Assembly (NCBI RefSeq): GCF_026339995.1
Contig: NZ_JAPEPT010000003.1
Span: 930,001-994,000, forward strand
Direction: 5' to 3'
Source of the DNA: Streptomyces sp. NBC_01481
Lineage (GTDB): Bacteria; Actinomycetota; Actinomycetes; Streptomycetales; Streptomycetaceae
DNA length: 64,000 nucleotides
Every line of letters begins with the position of its first letter. Within the stretch, counting starts at the first letter, position 1. The notes below the pieces were generated by a model that was not told the origin of the DNA, ran no database searches, and saw nothing but the letters and a program-made list of their open reading frames with translations. This document shows positions 8,404 to 18,400 of the stretch, piece after piece. The position numbers and the translations under genes were made by a program.

Positions 8404-10137
8404 ATGAACCAGACCTACGCGGTGACCGCCGTCACCGTCGTGGTGCTGGCAACTGTGCTCATCGGCGCGCTCGGCCTGCGCATATCCCGTACCACCTCCG
8501 ACTTCTACGTCGCATCGCGCACCGTGAAGCCCGGTCTCAACGCCGCCGCCATCAGCGGCGAGTACCTCTCCGCCGCCTCCTTCCTCGGCATAGCCGGACT
8601 GGTGCTCCTCCAGGGCCCCGACATGCTCTGGTACCCCGTCGGGTACACCGCCGGCTATCTCGTCCTGCTGGTGCTGGTGGCCGCCCCGCTGCGCCGCTCG
8701 GGGGCGTACACCCTCTCCGACTTCGCCGAGGCCCGGCTCGAGTCCGCGGCCGTGCGCAGACTCGCCAGCCTCTTCGTCGTCGGCATCGGCTGGCTCTACC
8801 TTCTGCCCCAACTCCAGGGCGCCGGACTGACCCTGGAGATCCTCACCGGCGCACCCGACTGGGTGGGGGGCGTCGTCGTCGCCTTCGTCGTCACGGGGGC
8901 CGTCGCGGCGGGAGGCATGCGCAGCATCACCTTTGTGCAGGCCTTCCAGTACTGGCTCAAGCTCACCGCTCTGCTGGTGCCCGCGCTCTTCCTCGTGGCG
9001 GCCTGGGCCGGTGACGACACACCGCGGGCCCGCTTCGACGCACCGGCCGTGTTCCGCGAACACACCACCGTGCGCATCGACGACACCGTCCGCGTCGACT
9101 TCGACAAACCGCTGACCCTCACAGTCACCGGAGACATCGACAACACACCGTACGAGAAGGGGAACGTCACCCTCGACCGGGGCACCCACCGTATAGGGGC
9201 GGGGACCAGCCTGGGCTTCCCGCAGGGCGCCGAGGTGCCCCAGCGGGCCTCCTCGGGCTCCGATCCGGCCAGCTGGTCCCAGCCGCTGTCCGGCGGCAGG
9301 GACGGTTACCACCTGTACGCGACGTACGGACTCATCCTCGCCACCTTCCTCGGCACGATGGGGCTCCCGCATGTCGCCGTCCGCTTCTACACCAGCCCCA
9401 ACGGCCGCGCCGCCCGCCGCACCACACTCGTCGTCCTCGGGCTGATCGGCGCCTTCTATCTGCTGCCGCCCGTCTACGGCGCACTCGGACGGATCTACGC
9501 CCCCGAACTCTCGCTCACCGGCGACGCGGACGCGGCCGTGCTGGTGCTGCCCGCGCGGATGGTGGGCGGCATCGCCGGGGACCTGCTCGGGGCGCTGCTC
9601 GCGGGCGGGGCGTTCGCGGCGTTCCTGTCCACCGCATCCGGACTGACCATGTCCGTCGCGGGTGTCATCACCCAGGACGTGCTGCCCTCGCGCGGCGTAC
9701 GGCACTTCCGCCTCGCGACCCTGCTCGCCATGGCGGTGCCGCTGGCCCTGAGCGTGATGGCGACCAATGTGCCGGTTGCCGACGCCGTGGGGCTCGCCTT
9801 CGCCGTCTCGGCATCCTCCTTCTGCCCGCTGCTCGTGCTCGGCATCTGGTGGCGCGGACTCACCCCGCCCGGCGCCGCCGCCGGGCTCGTCGCAGGCGGG
9901 GGGTCCGCCCTCACCGCGGTGATGGCCACCCGCGCGGGCCTCGCCCCGGCCGGGTGGGTGCACACCCTGATGGCGTGGCCCGCCGTGTGGTCGGTACCCG
10001 TCGGCTTTCTGACCATGGTGCTGGTGTCCCTGGCCACCCAGCGCCACATACCGCCCGGCGCCGCCGCCATCCTCGCGCGGCTGCATCTGCCGGAAGACCT
10101 CGTCGGCAGGCCGCAGCCCGAAGGAGCGGAACGATGA
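8404..10137 (+). CDS. Sodium/solute symporter, acetate/pyruvate-type (ActP-like)
   Basis: This 577-residue SSS-family permease has the family pattern SDFYVASRTVKPGLNAAAISGEYLSAASFLGIAG near the N terminus and many further hydrophobic segments. Between the spans ending near residue 205 and starting near 299 lies a polar insertion of about 95 residues (rich in D, T, R). It would face outside and is not part of the core fold. The context (small membrane partner, LytS/LytTR pair) suggests monocarboxylate uptake. Its TGA overlaps the ATG of the kinase gene by 4 bp, so the two are probably translated together. Confidence 0.88.
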   Translation: MNQTYAVTAVTVVVLATVLIGALGLRISRTTSDFYVASRTVKPGLNAAAISGEYLSAASFLGIAGLVLLQGPDMLWYPVGYTAGYLVLLVLVAAPLRRSGAYTLSDFAEARLESAAVRRLASLFVVGIGWLYLLPQLQGAGLTLEILTGAPDWVGGVVVAFVVTGAVAAGGMRSITFVQAFQYWLKLTALLVPALFLVAAWAGDDTPRARFDAPAVFREHTTVRIDDTVRVDFDKPLTLTVTGDIDNTPYEKGNVTLDRGTHRIGAGTSLGFPQGAEVPQRASSGSDPASWSQPLSGGRDGYHLYATYGLILATFLGTMGLPHVAVRFYTSPNGRAARRTTLVVLGLIGAFYLLPPVYGALGRIYAPELSLTGDADAAVLVLPARMVGGIAGDLLGALLAGGAFAAFLSTASGLTMSVAGVITQDVLPSRGVRHFRLATLLAMAVPLALSVMATNVPVADAVGLAFAVSASSFCPLLVLGIWWRGLTPPGAAAGLVAGGGSALTAVMATRAGLAPAGWVHTLMAWPAVWSVPVGFLTMVLVSLATQRHIPPGAAAILARLHLPEDLVGRPQPEGAER

Positions 10138-11354
10138 CCGGGACTGCGATGGCCGCACTGGCCGCTGCGGGAGCGCTCCTGCTCGCCGCCGGTGTCGCAC
10201 TCGGCAGACTGACCGCACGGCGCGGCACCAAACCCGACCTCGACCTGGGCACACCCGTCGAGCGCGCGACCTTCCACACCCTGCACACCGCCTCGCTCGC
10301 CGCGCCCCCGCTGCGCGCGGGCCTCACCGAGGACACCGCACGCAAGGCCGCCCGGCGGCTGCGCTCCCTGCTCGGCACCGAGGCGCTGTGCCTCACCGAC
10401 CGCGAATCCGTGCTCGCCTGGGACGGTCCGGGCGCCGACCACCACGAGCAACGGGTGATGGTGCGCGTCGCCGACATGCTGGACTCCGGGCGCAGTCAGA
10501 GCGTCCACACCGAGTGCGAGGACCTGGAGTGCCCCCTGCGCTGGGCCGTGATCGCCCCGCTCACCGGCGAGGAGGGTGTGCTCGGGGCGCTCGTCGCCTA
10601 CGGTTCGCGGGAGTCGGCCGTCCTGGTGCGGGCCGCGACCGAAGTGGCCCGCTGGGTCTCCGTACAACTGGAACTCGCCGAGCTCGACCGGTCCCGCACC
10701 CGGCTGATCGAGGCCGAGATCCGCGCGCTGCGCGCCCAGATATCGCCGCACTTCATCTTCAACTCGCTCGCCGCGATCGCCTCCTTCGTCCGTACCGATC
10801 CCGAGCGGGCCCGTGAACTGCTCCTGGAATTCGCCGACTTCACCCGCTACTCCTTCCGCAGGCACGGCGACTTCACCAATCTCGCCGACGAACTGCGCTC
10901 CATCGAGCAGTACTTGGCGCTCGCCGGTGCCCGTTTCGGGGACCGTCTCAAGGTGACGCTCCAGGTGGCACCCGAAGTCCTGCCGGTGACCCTGCCGTTC
11001 CTGTGTCTGCAGCCGCTCGTCGAGAACGCCGTCAAACACGGTCTGGAGGACTCCAGGAACGACTGCCGCGTCACCATCGCGGCACAGGACGCCGGATCCG
11101 AGGCCATGGTGACCATCGAGGACGACGGCGTGGGCATGGACCCGGCCGTGCTGCGGGGGATCCTCGCGGGGGAGCGGACGGCGTCGTCGGGCATCGGTCT
11201 GTCCAATGTCGACGAGCGGCTGCGCCAGGTGTACGGCGACGATCACGGCCTGGTCATCGAGACGGGCGTCGGCGCGGGCACGAAGATCACGATCCGGCTC
11301 CCCAAGTACCACTCGGGCGTGCACTCCTCGGCAGGCCGCCGGCCCACGGGCTGA
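10134..11354 (+). CDS. LytS/YehU-type sensor histidine kinase
   Basis: The start is the ATG overlapping the symporter stop (ATGA), giving 406 residues. One N-terminal span (ALAAAGALLLAAGVALG) is followed by a GAF-like region (~50-185). The His_kinase signature QISPHFIFNSL carries phospho-His H206, and the C-terminal HATPase has LVENAVKHGLED and ASSGIGLSNVDERL. Such kinases partner LytTR regulators. The one at 6636-7469 is the obvious candidate. Translational coupling to the symporter suggests that transport and sensing are linked, as in BtsSR/BtsT-like systems. Confidence 0.9.
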   Translation: MTGTAMAALAAAGALLLAAGVALGRLTARRGTKPDLDLGTPVERATFHTLHTASLAAPPLRAGLTEDTARKAARRLRSLLGTEALCLTDRESVLAWDGPGADHHEQRVMVRVADMLDSGRSQSVHTECEDLECPLRWAVIAPLTGEEGVLGALVAYGSRESAVLVRAATEVARWVSVQLELAELDRSRTRLIEAEIRALRAQISPHFIFNSLAAIASFVRTDPERARELLLEFADFTRYSFRRHGDFTNLADELRSIEQYLALAGARFGDRLKVTLQVAPEVLPVTLPFLCLQPLVENAVKHGLEDSRNDCRVTIAAQDAGSEAMVTIEDDGVGMDPAVLRGILAGERTASSGIGLSNVDERLRQVYGDDHGLVIETGVGAGTKITIRLPKYHSGVHSSAGRRPTG

Positions 11355-11359
11355 GAAAT

Positions 11360-11375
11360 CCGCGCGATCGCGCGG
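11360..11375. terminator. Palindromic terminator between convergent genes
   Basis: A perfect 16-bp palindrome, CCGCGCGATCGCGCGG, starts 6 bp after the kinase stop and lies between convergent genes. It has no T-run, as is usual in high-GC actinobacteria. Confidence 0.5.
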
Positions 11376-11448
11376 TGGTCCGACTCGTCGGTGGGGCAAG
11401 GCGGCTGAACCCGTCCAGACGGTCGGCAGGAGAGCCGTCGCCGGACCT

Positions 11449-12027
11449 TCAGCAGAAGAGATGGATGGCCAGGTGGCTCAGCGGCAGACCCAGCTGCCAG
11501 GCCGGAGTCCATATCTCCGCGTACTCGTCCACGGCGCCGGACTGCGGACCGGCCGGGTGCCAGGGCTCGCTGTCCCCGAGATCGGCGGCGAGCAGCTCCG
11601 TCTGCCGCAGCCAGCGCCAGGCGTCCAGCGCGAGTGCCAGGTCCGGATCGGCTCCCTCGTCGAGGTCCCGTTCCCGCTCCTGCCGGGCGGTCAGCCGCTC
11701 CTGCGCCCACTCCTGCCAGGGATGGCCGTACGAGGTCAGTGACAGCCACTCGTCGATCCGGGAGACCACCCGCACGCCCGCCAGCTCGTCCGCGCTGTCG
11801 CACAGATAGATGGTGAGGGCCAGGGTCTGTCTGCCCGCGCGGTATTCGAGCGAACCGCCCTGCACGAGCGCGCCCGCCCGCAGCATCTCGTCGGCGATGT
11901 ACTCGGCGCAGAGCCACGCCATGGGGACTGCCAGCCTGCCGCCGCTGGTTCCGTTCGTACTCTCGGGCTGCACCCTTTCCACCTTCCTTCCGGACGACTT
12001 CGTGCCGACACGACGACGAGCCTCCAC
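11449..12027 (-). CDS. Conserved hypothetical protein
   Basis: The 192-residue protein has no recognised domain, signal peptide or membrane span. It is rich in Trp and acidic residues in the C-terminal half (LDAWRWLRQTELLAADLGDSEPW; EIWTPAWQLGLPLSHLA). The GTG at 12027 is the longest start. An ATG at 11922 (MAWLCAEYIADEML) would give 157 residues and begins where the sequence becomes well structured, so the true start is uncertain. It is convergent with the kinase gene. Function unknown. Confidence 0.65.
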   Translation of the reverse strand: MEARRRVGTKSSGRKVERVQPESTNGTSGGRLAVPMAWLCAEYIADEMLRAGALVQGGSLEYRAGRQTLALTIYLCDSADELAGVRVVSRIDEWLSLTSYGHPWQEWAQERLTARQERERDLDEGADPDLALALDAWRWLRQTELLAADLGDSEPWHPAGPQSGAVDEYAEIWTPAWQLGLPLSHLAIHLFC

Positions 12028-12202
12028 CGTCAGACACGGCCAGGAGCCCGTCTTTACTCAACTTGCGCGTGAGGTTTCGCATACTGTCGCTCCTTGGTCG
12101 TGGCCCGAGGGGGACAAGGACACCGCAGGGACATCCGGGGCGCGCGGGACTGAGTCTCGGACGGATCGACGGACAGACGAACGGCCGGCCCGGGCCATGG
12201 CG

Positions 12203-12910
12203 TCAGGCCGCCACCGGGACCGGCCGATGCCGCCAGCTGCCGTCGTGGAGCTGAATACGCAACAGCCCCGCCCGGCATCTGCGCCACGCGGGACTGCCCG
12301 CGTCCGCCGCGCTGAGCGCGAGCAGAGCCAGCGCCGTGGCGGGCGGCTCGTCCTCGATGCGCGCCTCGTCCCGTCGCGAGGCCGCGATACGGGCCACCGC
12401 CTCGCGCACCGGCAGGCGGCCCGCCGCCGGATGCTCGACCAGTAGCCGGGCCGCGAGCAGGGCGGGGGAGCCGGGCCGGCCGGTGAAGGGGCACGGCGTA
12501 CCGGCCGCGATGTCGCGGGCCAGCAGCCCGCCCAGCCTGCCGATCGGGGCGCCGCCGACCACGGCCAGATCGACGTGGACGGCGACCGCGTGGACGATCC
12601 GGGTGAGGGCGGCGCAGTTGGGTGCGGAGAGCAGCGGGTGACCGAGATCGACCGGCTCGCCTTCGCGGAGAGCGAGCGTCCGCAGCGCTGTTTCGATCAA
12701 CCCGGCCGTGGAGTACGCCGGTTGGGGCGAAGCGCCGCGCAGCCAGCGGCGCGCACGACGGGCCGCCCGGGCGGCAGCCGCGTCGGGGCAGCGGCTGAGC
12801 GCCAGGGCGGCGAGCGCCGTCTCGGCGATCGCCGGCCGCCGGGATGAGGGCGTCTCGGTCACAGGAACCGTCCTCGGATGGTCGAAGCATGCGATGGTCA
12901 CTTCGGACAT
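12203..12910 (-). CDS. Alpha-helical repeat protein resembling prenyltransferase/terpene-cyclase folds
   Basis: Starting at the ATG at 12910 the product has 235 residues built of Ala/Leu/Arg-rich helices. A C-terminal IQLHDGSWRHRPV contains the DGSW signature seen in QW-type repeats of squalene/oxidosqualene cyclases and related alpha/alpha-toroid proteins. It is much shorter than a functional cyclase (about 600 residues) and lacks a visible DxDD motif, so catalysis is unlikely. An upstream start at 13024 is possible but adds low-complexity sequence. It lies just downstream of, and co-directional with, the ECF sigma gene, and may share its transcript. Confidence 0.62.
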   Translation of the reverse strand: MSEVTIACFDHPRTVPVTETPSSRRPAIAETALAALALSRCPDAAAARAARRARRWLRGASPQPAYSTAGLIETALRTLALREGEPVDLGHPLLSAPNCAALTRIVHAVAVHVDLAVVGGAPIGRLGGLLARDIAAGTPCPFTGRPGSPALLAARLLVEHPAAGRLPVREAVARIAASRRDEARIEDEPPATALALLALSAADAGSPAWRRCRAGLLRIQLHDGSWRHRPVPVAA

Positions 12911-13041
12911 TACGCACGGCGCGCCCCCCTGGTTCAGCCGCCCCCCGTGCGCCCATCCGTGCCGCCTCGCCCCGCCGCCACCGGGAGCCGCGACGAACGG
13001 TCGGCCCGGCGCGACGAACGGCACGAAAGCCGGGCCGGTTG

Positions 13042-13569
13042 TCAGCGGCGGCGCGCGTACCCCGGCAGACAGCGGGCCAGCGCACGCAGTGCGTAGTACG
13101 AACGCGACTTGACCGTTCCGGCCGGTATGCCGAGCTCCTCGGCCGCCTCGTTCACGCTCAGCCCATGGAAGTAGATGTGCACCAGCACCGCGCGGTGCTC
13201 GGGGCTCAGCGACTCGACCGCGGCCCGCACATCCATCGCGGCGACGGCCGTCTCCGTGACGTCCGCCGGGTCCGGCGTGGTGGCCAGGACGCCGTCGCCG
13301 ATCTCGGTCGGCCGGGCCATCCGGGAGCGCCTGGCGTCGATCGCGAGCCGCCTGCCGACCGTGAAGAGCCAGGGCCGCATCGACTCGTACGGCCCGTCGA
13401 AGGCCTCGGGGTGCTGCCAGGCACGTACGAGCGTCTCCTGCAGCAGGTCCTCGGCGCGTTGCTGGTCCCCGTAGGTCAGACCGAGCAGAAAGCTGAGCAG
13501 TGCGGGCCCGTGCTCACGCTGCAGCTCCGCCATGGCCCGCTCGTCGGTCGTCTCGGTCGCCGTCGCCAT
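13042..13569 (-). CDS. ECF-type RNA polymerase sigma factor (SigK/SigL-like)
   Basis: The 175-residue protein has sigma region 2 (DQQRAEDLLQETLVRAWQHPEAF, RPWLFTVGRRLAIDARR) and region 4 (LSPEHRAVLVHIYFHGLSVNEAAEELGIPAGTVKSRSYYALRAL). The ATG at 13569 has a spaced AAAGGG site. The longer reading frame to 13755 is not needed. Region 4 resembles factors controlled by zinc-containing RskA-type anti-sigma proteins. No anti-sigma gene is adjacent. The one at 5779-6450 is a possible but unproven partner. Confidence 0.88.
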   Translation of the reverse strand: MATATETTDERAMAELQREHGPALLSFLLGLTYGDQQRAEDLLQETLVRAWQHPEAFDGPYESMRPWLFTVGRRLAIDARRSRMARPTEIGDGVLATTPDPADVTETAVAAMDVRAAVESLSPEHRAVLVHIYFHGLSVNEAAEELGIPAGTVKSRSYYALRALARCLPGYARRR

Positions 13570-13805
13570 TGCCAAACACCCTTTCGTGCAGAGGTCGCCG
13601 CCACGTGGCGTATACGAACGCATCAGGGCGCGAAGGGACAGATGACGTGCAGCGGTTGTCGGCGAGTGGTCGCACGGAGCGGCGAATGGTGCGATGAGCG
13701 GGCGGCCGGGAGCAATCGAACGGCCGGACACCCCCCACCTCCGTCTCAGTGACATGTCGGCTTTGTCGCTTGACTCGACCGTGCCCCGACCGGCAACCCT
13801 GACCG

Positions 13806-14876
13806 ATGACTCAGCGCACGCGTCAGGGAACGGTGGCCGCCGTCCTCCTACTCCTCACCACCGCGGCAGGCTGCGTGGGACAGACGGGCCCCGCCCGCAC
13901 CCCGCAGAACCGGGGGACCGTGCACCCCGCCCCCTCCGCCGCAGGCGGTGCCGGCGCGACCCGCGGCTTCACGCTCGTCGCCAGCGGTGACATGCTCGCG
14001 CACGACTCGGTCGTCGGCCGGGCCAGGGCGGACGCGGGCGGCGACGGCTACGACTTCCGGCCCATGCTCGCGGGCATCAAGCCCGTCGTCTCGCGGGCCG
14101 ATCTGGCGATCTGCCACTACCCCATCAGCACCTCCCTGCCGCAGCTCGCGAAGGCGCTGGGCTCCACCGGGTACGACTCCTGCTCCACCACCTCGAACCA
14201 GAGCCTCGACGCGCTCGACACGGCGGGCGTCAGACATGCGGGATCGGCTCGTACCGCCGCCGAGGCCCGCCGCCCCGCCTGGCTGAAGGCCGGCGGCGCC
14301 AAGGTCGCCCAACTGGCCTACACCTCCGGCACCAACGGCTCCGCGCCCGCCGACAAGAGGCCCTGGGCGGTCAGTCTCATCGACGAGAAGAAGATCGTCG
14401 CCGACGCGCGCGCCGCCCGCAGGGCCGGAGCGGATGTGGTCGTCGTCAGTCTGGACTGGGGTACGCGGTGGCAGACCGAGCCCGACGAGCATCAGCTGAA
14501 CCTCGGCAGGCGGCTCACGGAGTCCACCGGCGTCGGCCGCCCCGACATCGACCTCGTCCTCGGCACACGGGCCCAAGTGCCACAGCCGTACGAGAAGGTC
14601 AACGGCACCTGGATCGTCTACGGCATGGGCGCCGTCCACGGGTCCATCGGCCGCTTCACCTTCGCACCGCCCGCCGAGCCCGGTCGACGCTGGTTGGTGA
14701 AGAAGGCGGAGTTCGTCCCGACGTTGATGGACACCGACGCCGGACGCGTCATCAATCTCCCGGAGGCGCTGCGACGCGGGGCGGACCGGGACGGGCTTCG
14801 CGAGGCACAACAGGCGATCCGCGCGGCGGTGCTCGGCCGCGGCGCCGCCGGGGACGGCCTCACCCTCGGCGGCTGA
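13806..14876 (+). CDS. CapA-family (PGA_cap) metallophosphatase-fold lipoprotein
   Basis: The 356-residue protein begins with a lipoprotein signal and lipobox (LLTTAAGC at about residues 16-23), then a Pro/Ala-rich tether. The CapA domain follows: FTLVASGDMLAHDSVV, PVVSRADLAICHYPIS, VVVVSLDWGTRW and IDLVLGTRAQVPQPYEKVNG. CapA proteins of Gram-positives take part in poly-gamma-glutamate attachment or other envelope anionic polymers. The usual GHxHvxq motif is altered to GTRAQVPQ, so the histidines are lost and activity is doubtful. The gene stands alone, and its stop lies in a tandem heptamer repeat. Confidence 0.85.
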   Translation: MTQRTRQGTVAAVLLLLTTAAGCVGQTGPARTPQNRGTVHPAPSAAGGAGATRGFTLVASGDMLAHDSVVGRARADAGGDGYDFRPMLAGIKPVVSRADLAICHYPISTSLPQLAKALGSTGYDSCSTTSNQSLDALDTAGVRHAGSARTAAEARRPAWLKAGGAKVAQLAYTSGTNGSAPADKRPWAVSLIDEKKIVADARAARRAGADVVVVSLDWGTRWQTEPDEHQLNLGRRLTESTGVGRPDIDLVLGTRAQVPQPYEKVNGTWIVYGMGAVHGSIGRFTFAPPAEPGRRWLVKKAEFVPTLMDTDAGRVINLPEALRRGADRDGLREAQQAIRAAVLGRGAAGDGLTLGG

Positions 14877-14905
14877 CGGCTGACGGCTGACGGCTGACGG
14901 CTGAC
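14871..14905. repeat. Tandem heptamer GGCTGAC, five copies
   Basis: Five perfect copies of the 7-bp unit GGCTGAC run from the last codon of the CapA-like gene into the gap before the convergent stress-protein gene. The first copy contains the TGA stop. Because 7 is not a multiple of 3, the array places a TGA in every forward frame. Confidence 0.9.
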
Positions 14906-14909
14906 GGCG

Positions 14910-15383
14910 TTACGGAACGACCGTCACCGGCCAGCGGCCCGCCTTGACCAGCCTGACCGCCACCGAGCCGATGATCCGGTGGCCCGCCGACTCCGAAGCA
15001 CCCACCACCACGGCGTCCGCCTTCAGCTCGTCGGCCGCGGCGACCAGCCCGCTGTACGGGTCACCGCGGACGGTGTGGAACTCCCAGCGGACGTCCCAGA
15101 TCCCCTTGACCCGTTCGGCCGCCGAGCGGATCTCGTCCACCAGCTCCTCGGCGACGTCCCCGGTCGCGTCACCGACCAGGGCGCCGAACGCCGCACCCGT
15201 TGGCATCACCTGCTGGACGTACACGATCGCGAGCAGGGCGTTCTGCCGCCGGGCGAGCCCTCCGGCGTACGCCGCCGCCCGCATCGAGGAATCGGATCCG
15301 TCCAGGCCGACGACGATCACCTTCGGGCCGTCGGTACCGCGCTCGAAGCGCTGAGGCTGCTGCTGGGGCCGCTGCTCTGTCAC
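14910..15383 (-). CDS. Universal stress protein (UspA family)
   Basis: With the GTG start at 15383 the product has 157 residues. The Usp fold is clear: VIVVGLDGSDSSMRAAAYA at the N terminus, DAVVVGASESAGHRIIGSVAVRLVK near the C terminus (variant of the ATP-binding G2xG9G(S/T)) and a terminal strand PVTVVP. The G-x9-G-S stretch suggests nucleotide binding. It is convergent with the CapA-like gene and diverges from lysX over 109 bp. Confidence 0.88.
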   Translation of the reverse strand: MTEQRPQQQPQRFERGTDGPKVIVVGLDGSDSSMRAAAYAGGLARRQNALLAIVYVQQVMPTGAAFGALVGDATGDVAEELVDEIRSAAERVKGIWDVRWEFHTVRGDPYSGLVAAADELKADAVVVGASESAGHRIIGSVAVRLVKAGRWPVTVVP

Positions 15384-15492
15384 AGCATCGAGGTTATGCC
15401 CTGCCCGGCCGATCTTGCGGGCCCGATCAACCGGAACGGACCTCATCCCTTCCAACAGGCGGCCCGCCGGTGGCCTCCTTAAAGTGCAGATC

Positions 15493-18400
15493 ATGAGTGT
15501 CACCGTGGAGCAGCCCACTTCCGCCCGTGGCGGATTGCTCAGCAGGGTGCCCGGCGCTTTCGCGATGTTCTTCGCCGCTCTCGGTGTCTTCTGCGTGATC
15601 CTCTCGCTCATCCCTCCGCTGCGGCGCCTGCTGCGCCCCGTCGCCGTCTTCCTGGACCGCGTCGCGATCCCCGTCAGTGCGAACCTCGCCTACGCGGTCT
15701 TCCTGCTGCTGCTCGCCGCGGCGATCGGCGCGCGCAAGAAGGCCGCGTGGTGGCTGGTCGTCAGCTATCTGGCCCTGCTCCTGATCGCGGACGTACTGGT
15801 CCTGGCCGTCGACCACGAGTGGACGTGGATCCCCAATCTGGTGCTGTGCACCGCCGCCGTGGCGGTGCTCGTCGCGGCACGCGGGGAGTTCTACGCCGAG
15901 TCCCGGCGCGCGTCGCTGCGGCACGCGCTGCTCGTCCTGGTCCTCGGGCTGGCCGCGGGCGTACTCGTCGGCTGGGGCCTTGTCGAGCTGTTCCCCGGCG
16001 GTCTGCCGCAGAACCAGCGCCTGCTGTGGGCCGCCAACCGGGTGCTCGGCGGACTGGCCTCGGGCGACCAGTTCGACGGCCACCCGCCCCGCTTCCTCTT
16101 CTTCCTGCTGGGTCTCTTCGGAGCGATCGCCCTGCTCAGCGCCGCCGCCACGCTCTTTCGCTCACAGCGCATGGAAGCCGCTCTGCACGGCGACGAGGAG
16201 CCCCGGATCCGGGCCCTGCTCGGTGCGTACGGCGCCCAGGACTCACTCGGCTACTTCGCGACCCGCCGCGACAAGGCCGTCGTCTTCTCGCCCAGCGGCA
16301 GGGGCGCCGTCACTTACCGCGTCGAGGCCGGAGTCGCTCTGGCCAGCGGCGATCCGATCGGCGACCGGGCGTCCTGGGCCCCGGCCATCCAGGCCTGGCT
16401 GGACCTCGCCAAGCGCTATGCCTGGGCCCCCGCCGTGATGGGAGCCTCGGAGGAGGGCGCCAGGGCCTTCGGGCGCTCCGGACTCGGCGCGATCCAGCTC
16501 GGCGACGAGGCGATCCTGAACGTCGCCCGTTTCGACCTGGACGGCCGCGACATGCGCGTCACCCGGCAGGCCGTGAACCGGGTCAAGCGCACCGGAGCCA
16601 CCGTCCGGATCCGCCGCCACTCCGCCCTGACAGACGAGGAGATGCGGGGCATCGTCGACAAGGCAGACGCCTGGCGGGACACCGAGACCGAACGCGGCTT
16701 CTCCATGGCACTGGACCGCCTCGGCGACCCGGCCGACGGGGACTGCCTGCTCGTCGAGGCCTTCGACGCCGACGGCAATCTGATCGCCCTGCTCTCCTTC
16801 GTCCCCTGGGGCAAGGACGGCATCTCGCTCGACCTGATGCGCCGTGACCGCACCGCCCCCAACGGCGTCATGGAGTTCATGGTCGCCGAACTCTGCGCCC
16901 AGGTACCCAGACTCGGCGTCCGCCGGATCTCCCTCAATTTCGCCGTCTTCCGCTCGGCCTTCGAGGAGGGCGCCCGCATCGGCGCGGGCCCGGTCCTGCG
17001 GATGTGGCGCAGGCTGCTCCTCTTCTTCTCCAAGTGGTGGCAGTTGGAAGCCCTCTACCGCTCCAACGTGAAGTACCAGCCCGAGTGGTATCCGCGCTTC
17101 CTCTGCTACGGAGACGCCGGCTCCCTCGCCCGGGTCGGCATGGCCTCGGCGATCGCGGAGGGTTTCGTCTCCGTACCGAGCCTGCGCGAGCTCTGGGGCA
17201 AGGGGAAGGCACGGCACCGGGGCGTCGTCAGCCCCGTCACGACCGCGGGGCTGCCGTCCATCGACTCCCTCGGCCTGGTGGGCCCGGCCTCGGCGGAGGC
17301 GGCGGGGGAGCAGCGGCTGCCCGAGCAGGTGCGCATCCGTCACCGCAAGCTGGAGCGGCTGCGGGCGGACGGCATCGATCCGTACCCCGTCGGCATCGCC
17401 CAACGCACGGACACGCTCGCCGAGATCCGGGGCCTCAACCCCGCGCCCTCGGCCGGTACCCGCACCGGCCGGAAGGCCACCGTCGCCGGGCGCGTGATGG
17501 TCGTACGCGACCTCGGCGGTGTCGTCTTCGCCGTGCTGCGCGACTGGTCCGGCGACCTCCAGCTCGCCTTCACGCGTGACACCTGCGGCGCGGACGTACT
17601 GAACGGCTTCACCTCCGACGTCGACTTCGGCGACCACATCACCGCCACCGGCGAGATCGGCGCCAGCGACAAGGGCGAGCTGTCCCTCTTCGTCAGCGCG
17701 TGGCAGCTGACCGGCAAGTGCCTGCGCCCGCTGCCCGACAAACGGCGCGGCCTCGCCGACCCGGAGGCACGCGTCCGCCGCCGCTATCTCGACCTGGTGT
17801 CCAGCCCCGGCGCCCGCGATGTCGTACGCCACCGCTCCACCGCCGTCCAGGCGCTGCGCCAGGGCCTGCTGGAGCGCGGCTATCTCGAGGTCGAGACGCC
17901 GATGCTGCAGCAGATCCACGGCGGCGCCAACGCCCGCCCCTTCACCACCCACATCAACGCCTACGACCTCGATCTCTATCTGCGGATCGCCCCCGAGCTC
18001 TATCTCAAGCGCTTGTGTGTGGGCGGTCTGGAGAAGGTCTTCGAGATGGGCCGCACCTTCCGCAACGAAGGCGTCTCCTACAAGCACAACCCCGAGTTCA
18101 CGATGCTGGAGGCCTATCAGGCCTTCGCCGACTACGACGTGATGCTCGATCTGACCCGCGAGCTGATCCAGGGCGCGGCCACCGCCGCCTTCGGCGCCCC
18201 GATCGCGCACAAGGCGGGCCCGGACGGCAAGCTGGTGGAGCACGACATCTCCGGCCTCTGGCCGGTCAGGACGCTGTACGGAGCGGTGTCCGACGCGCTC
18301 GGCGAGGAGGTCGACGCCGACACCGACGAGGCCGTGCTGCGCAGACTGTGCGACCGGGTGGGTGTGCCGCACACCCCGGACGACACCCGCGGCGACGTGG

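Noticed and set aside
8356..11399. Long minus-strand frames across the symporter and kinase
   Set aside because: They mirror well-supported plus-strand genes and show no protein family.
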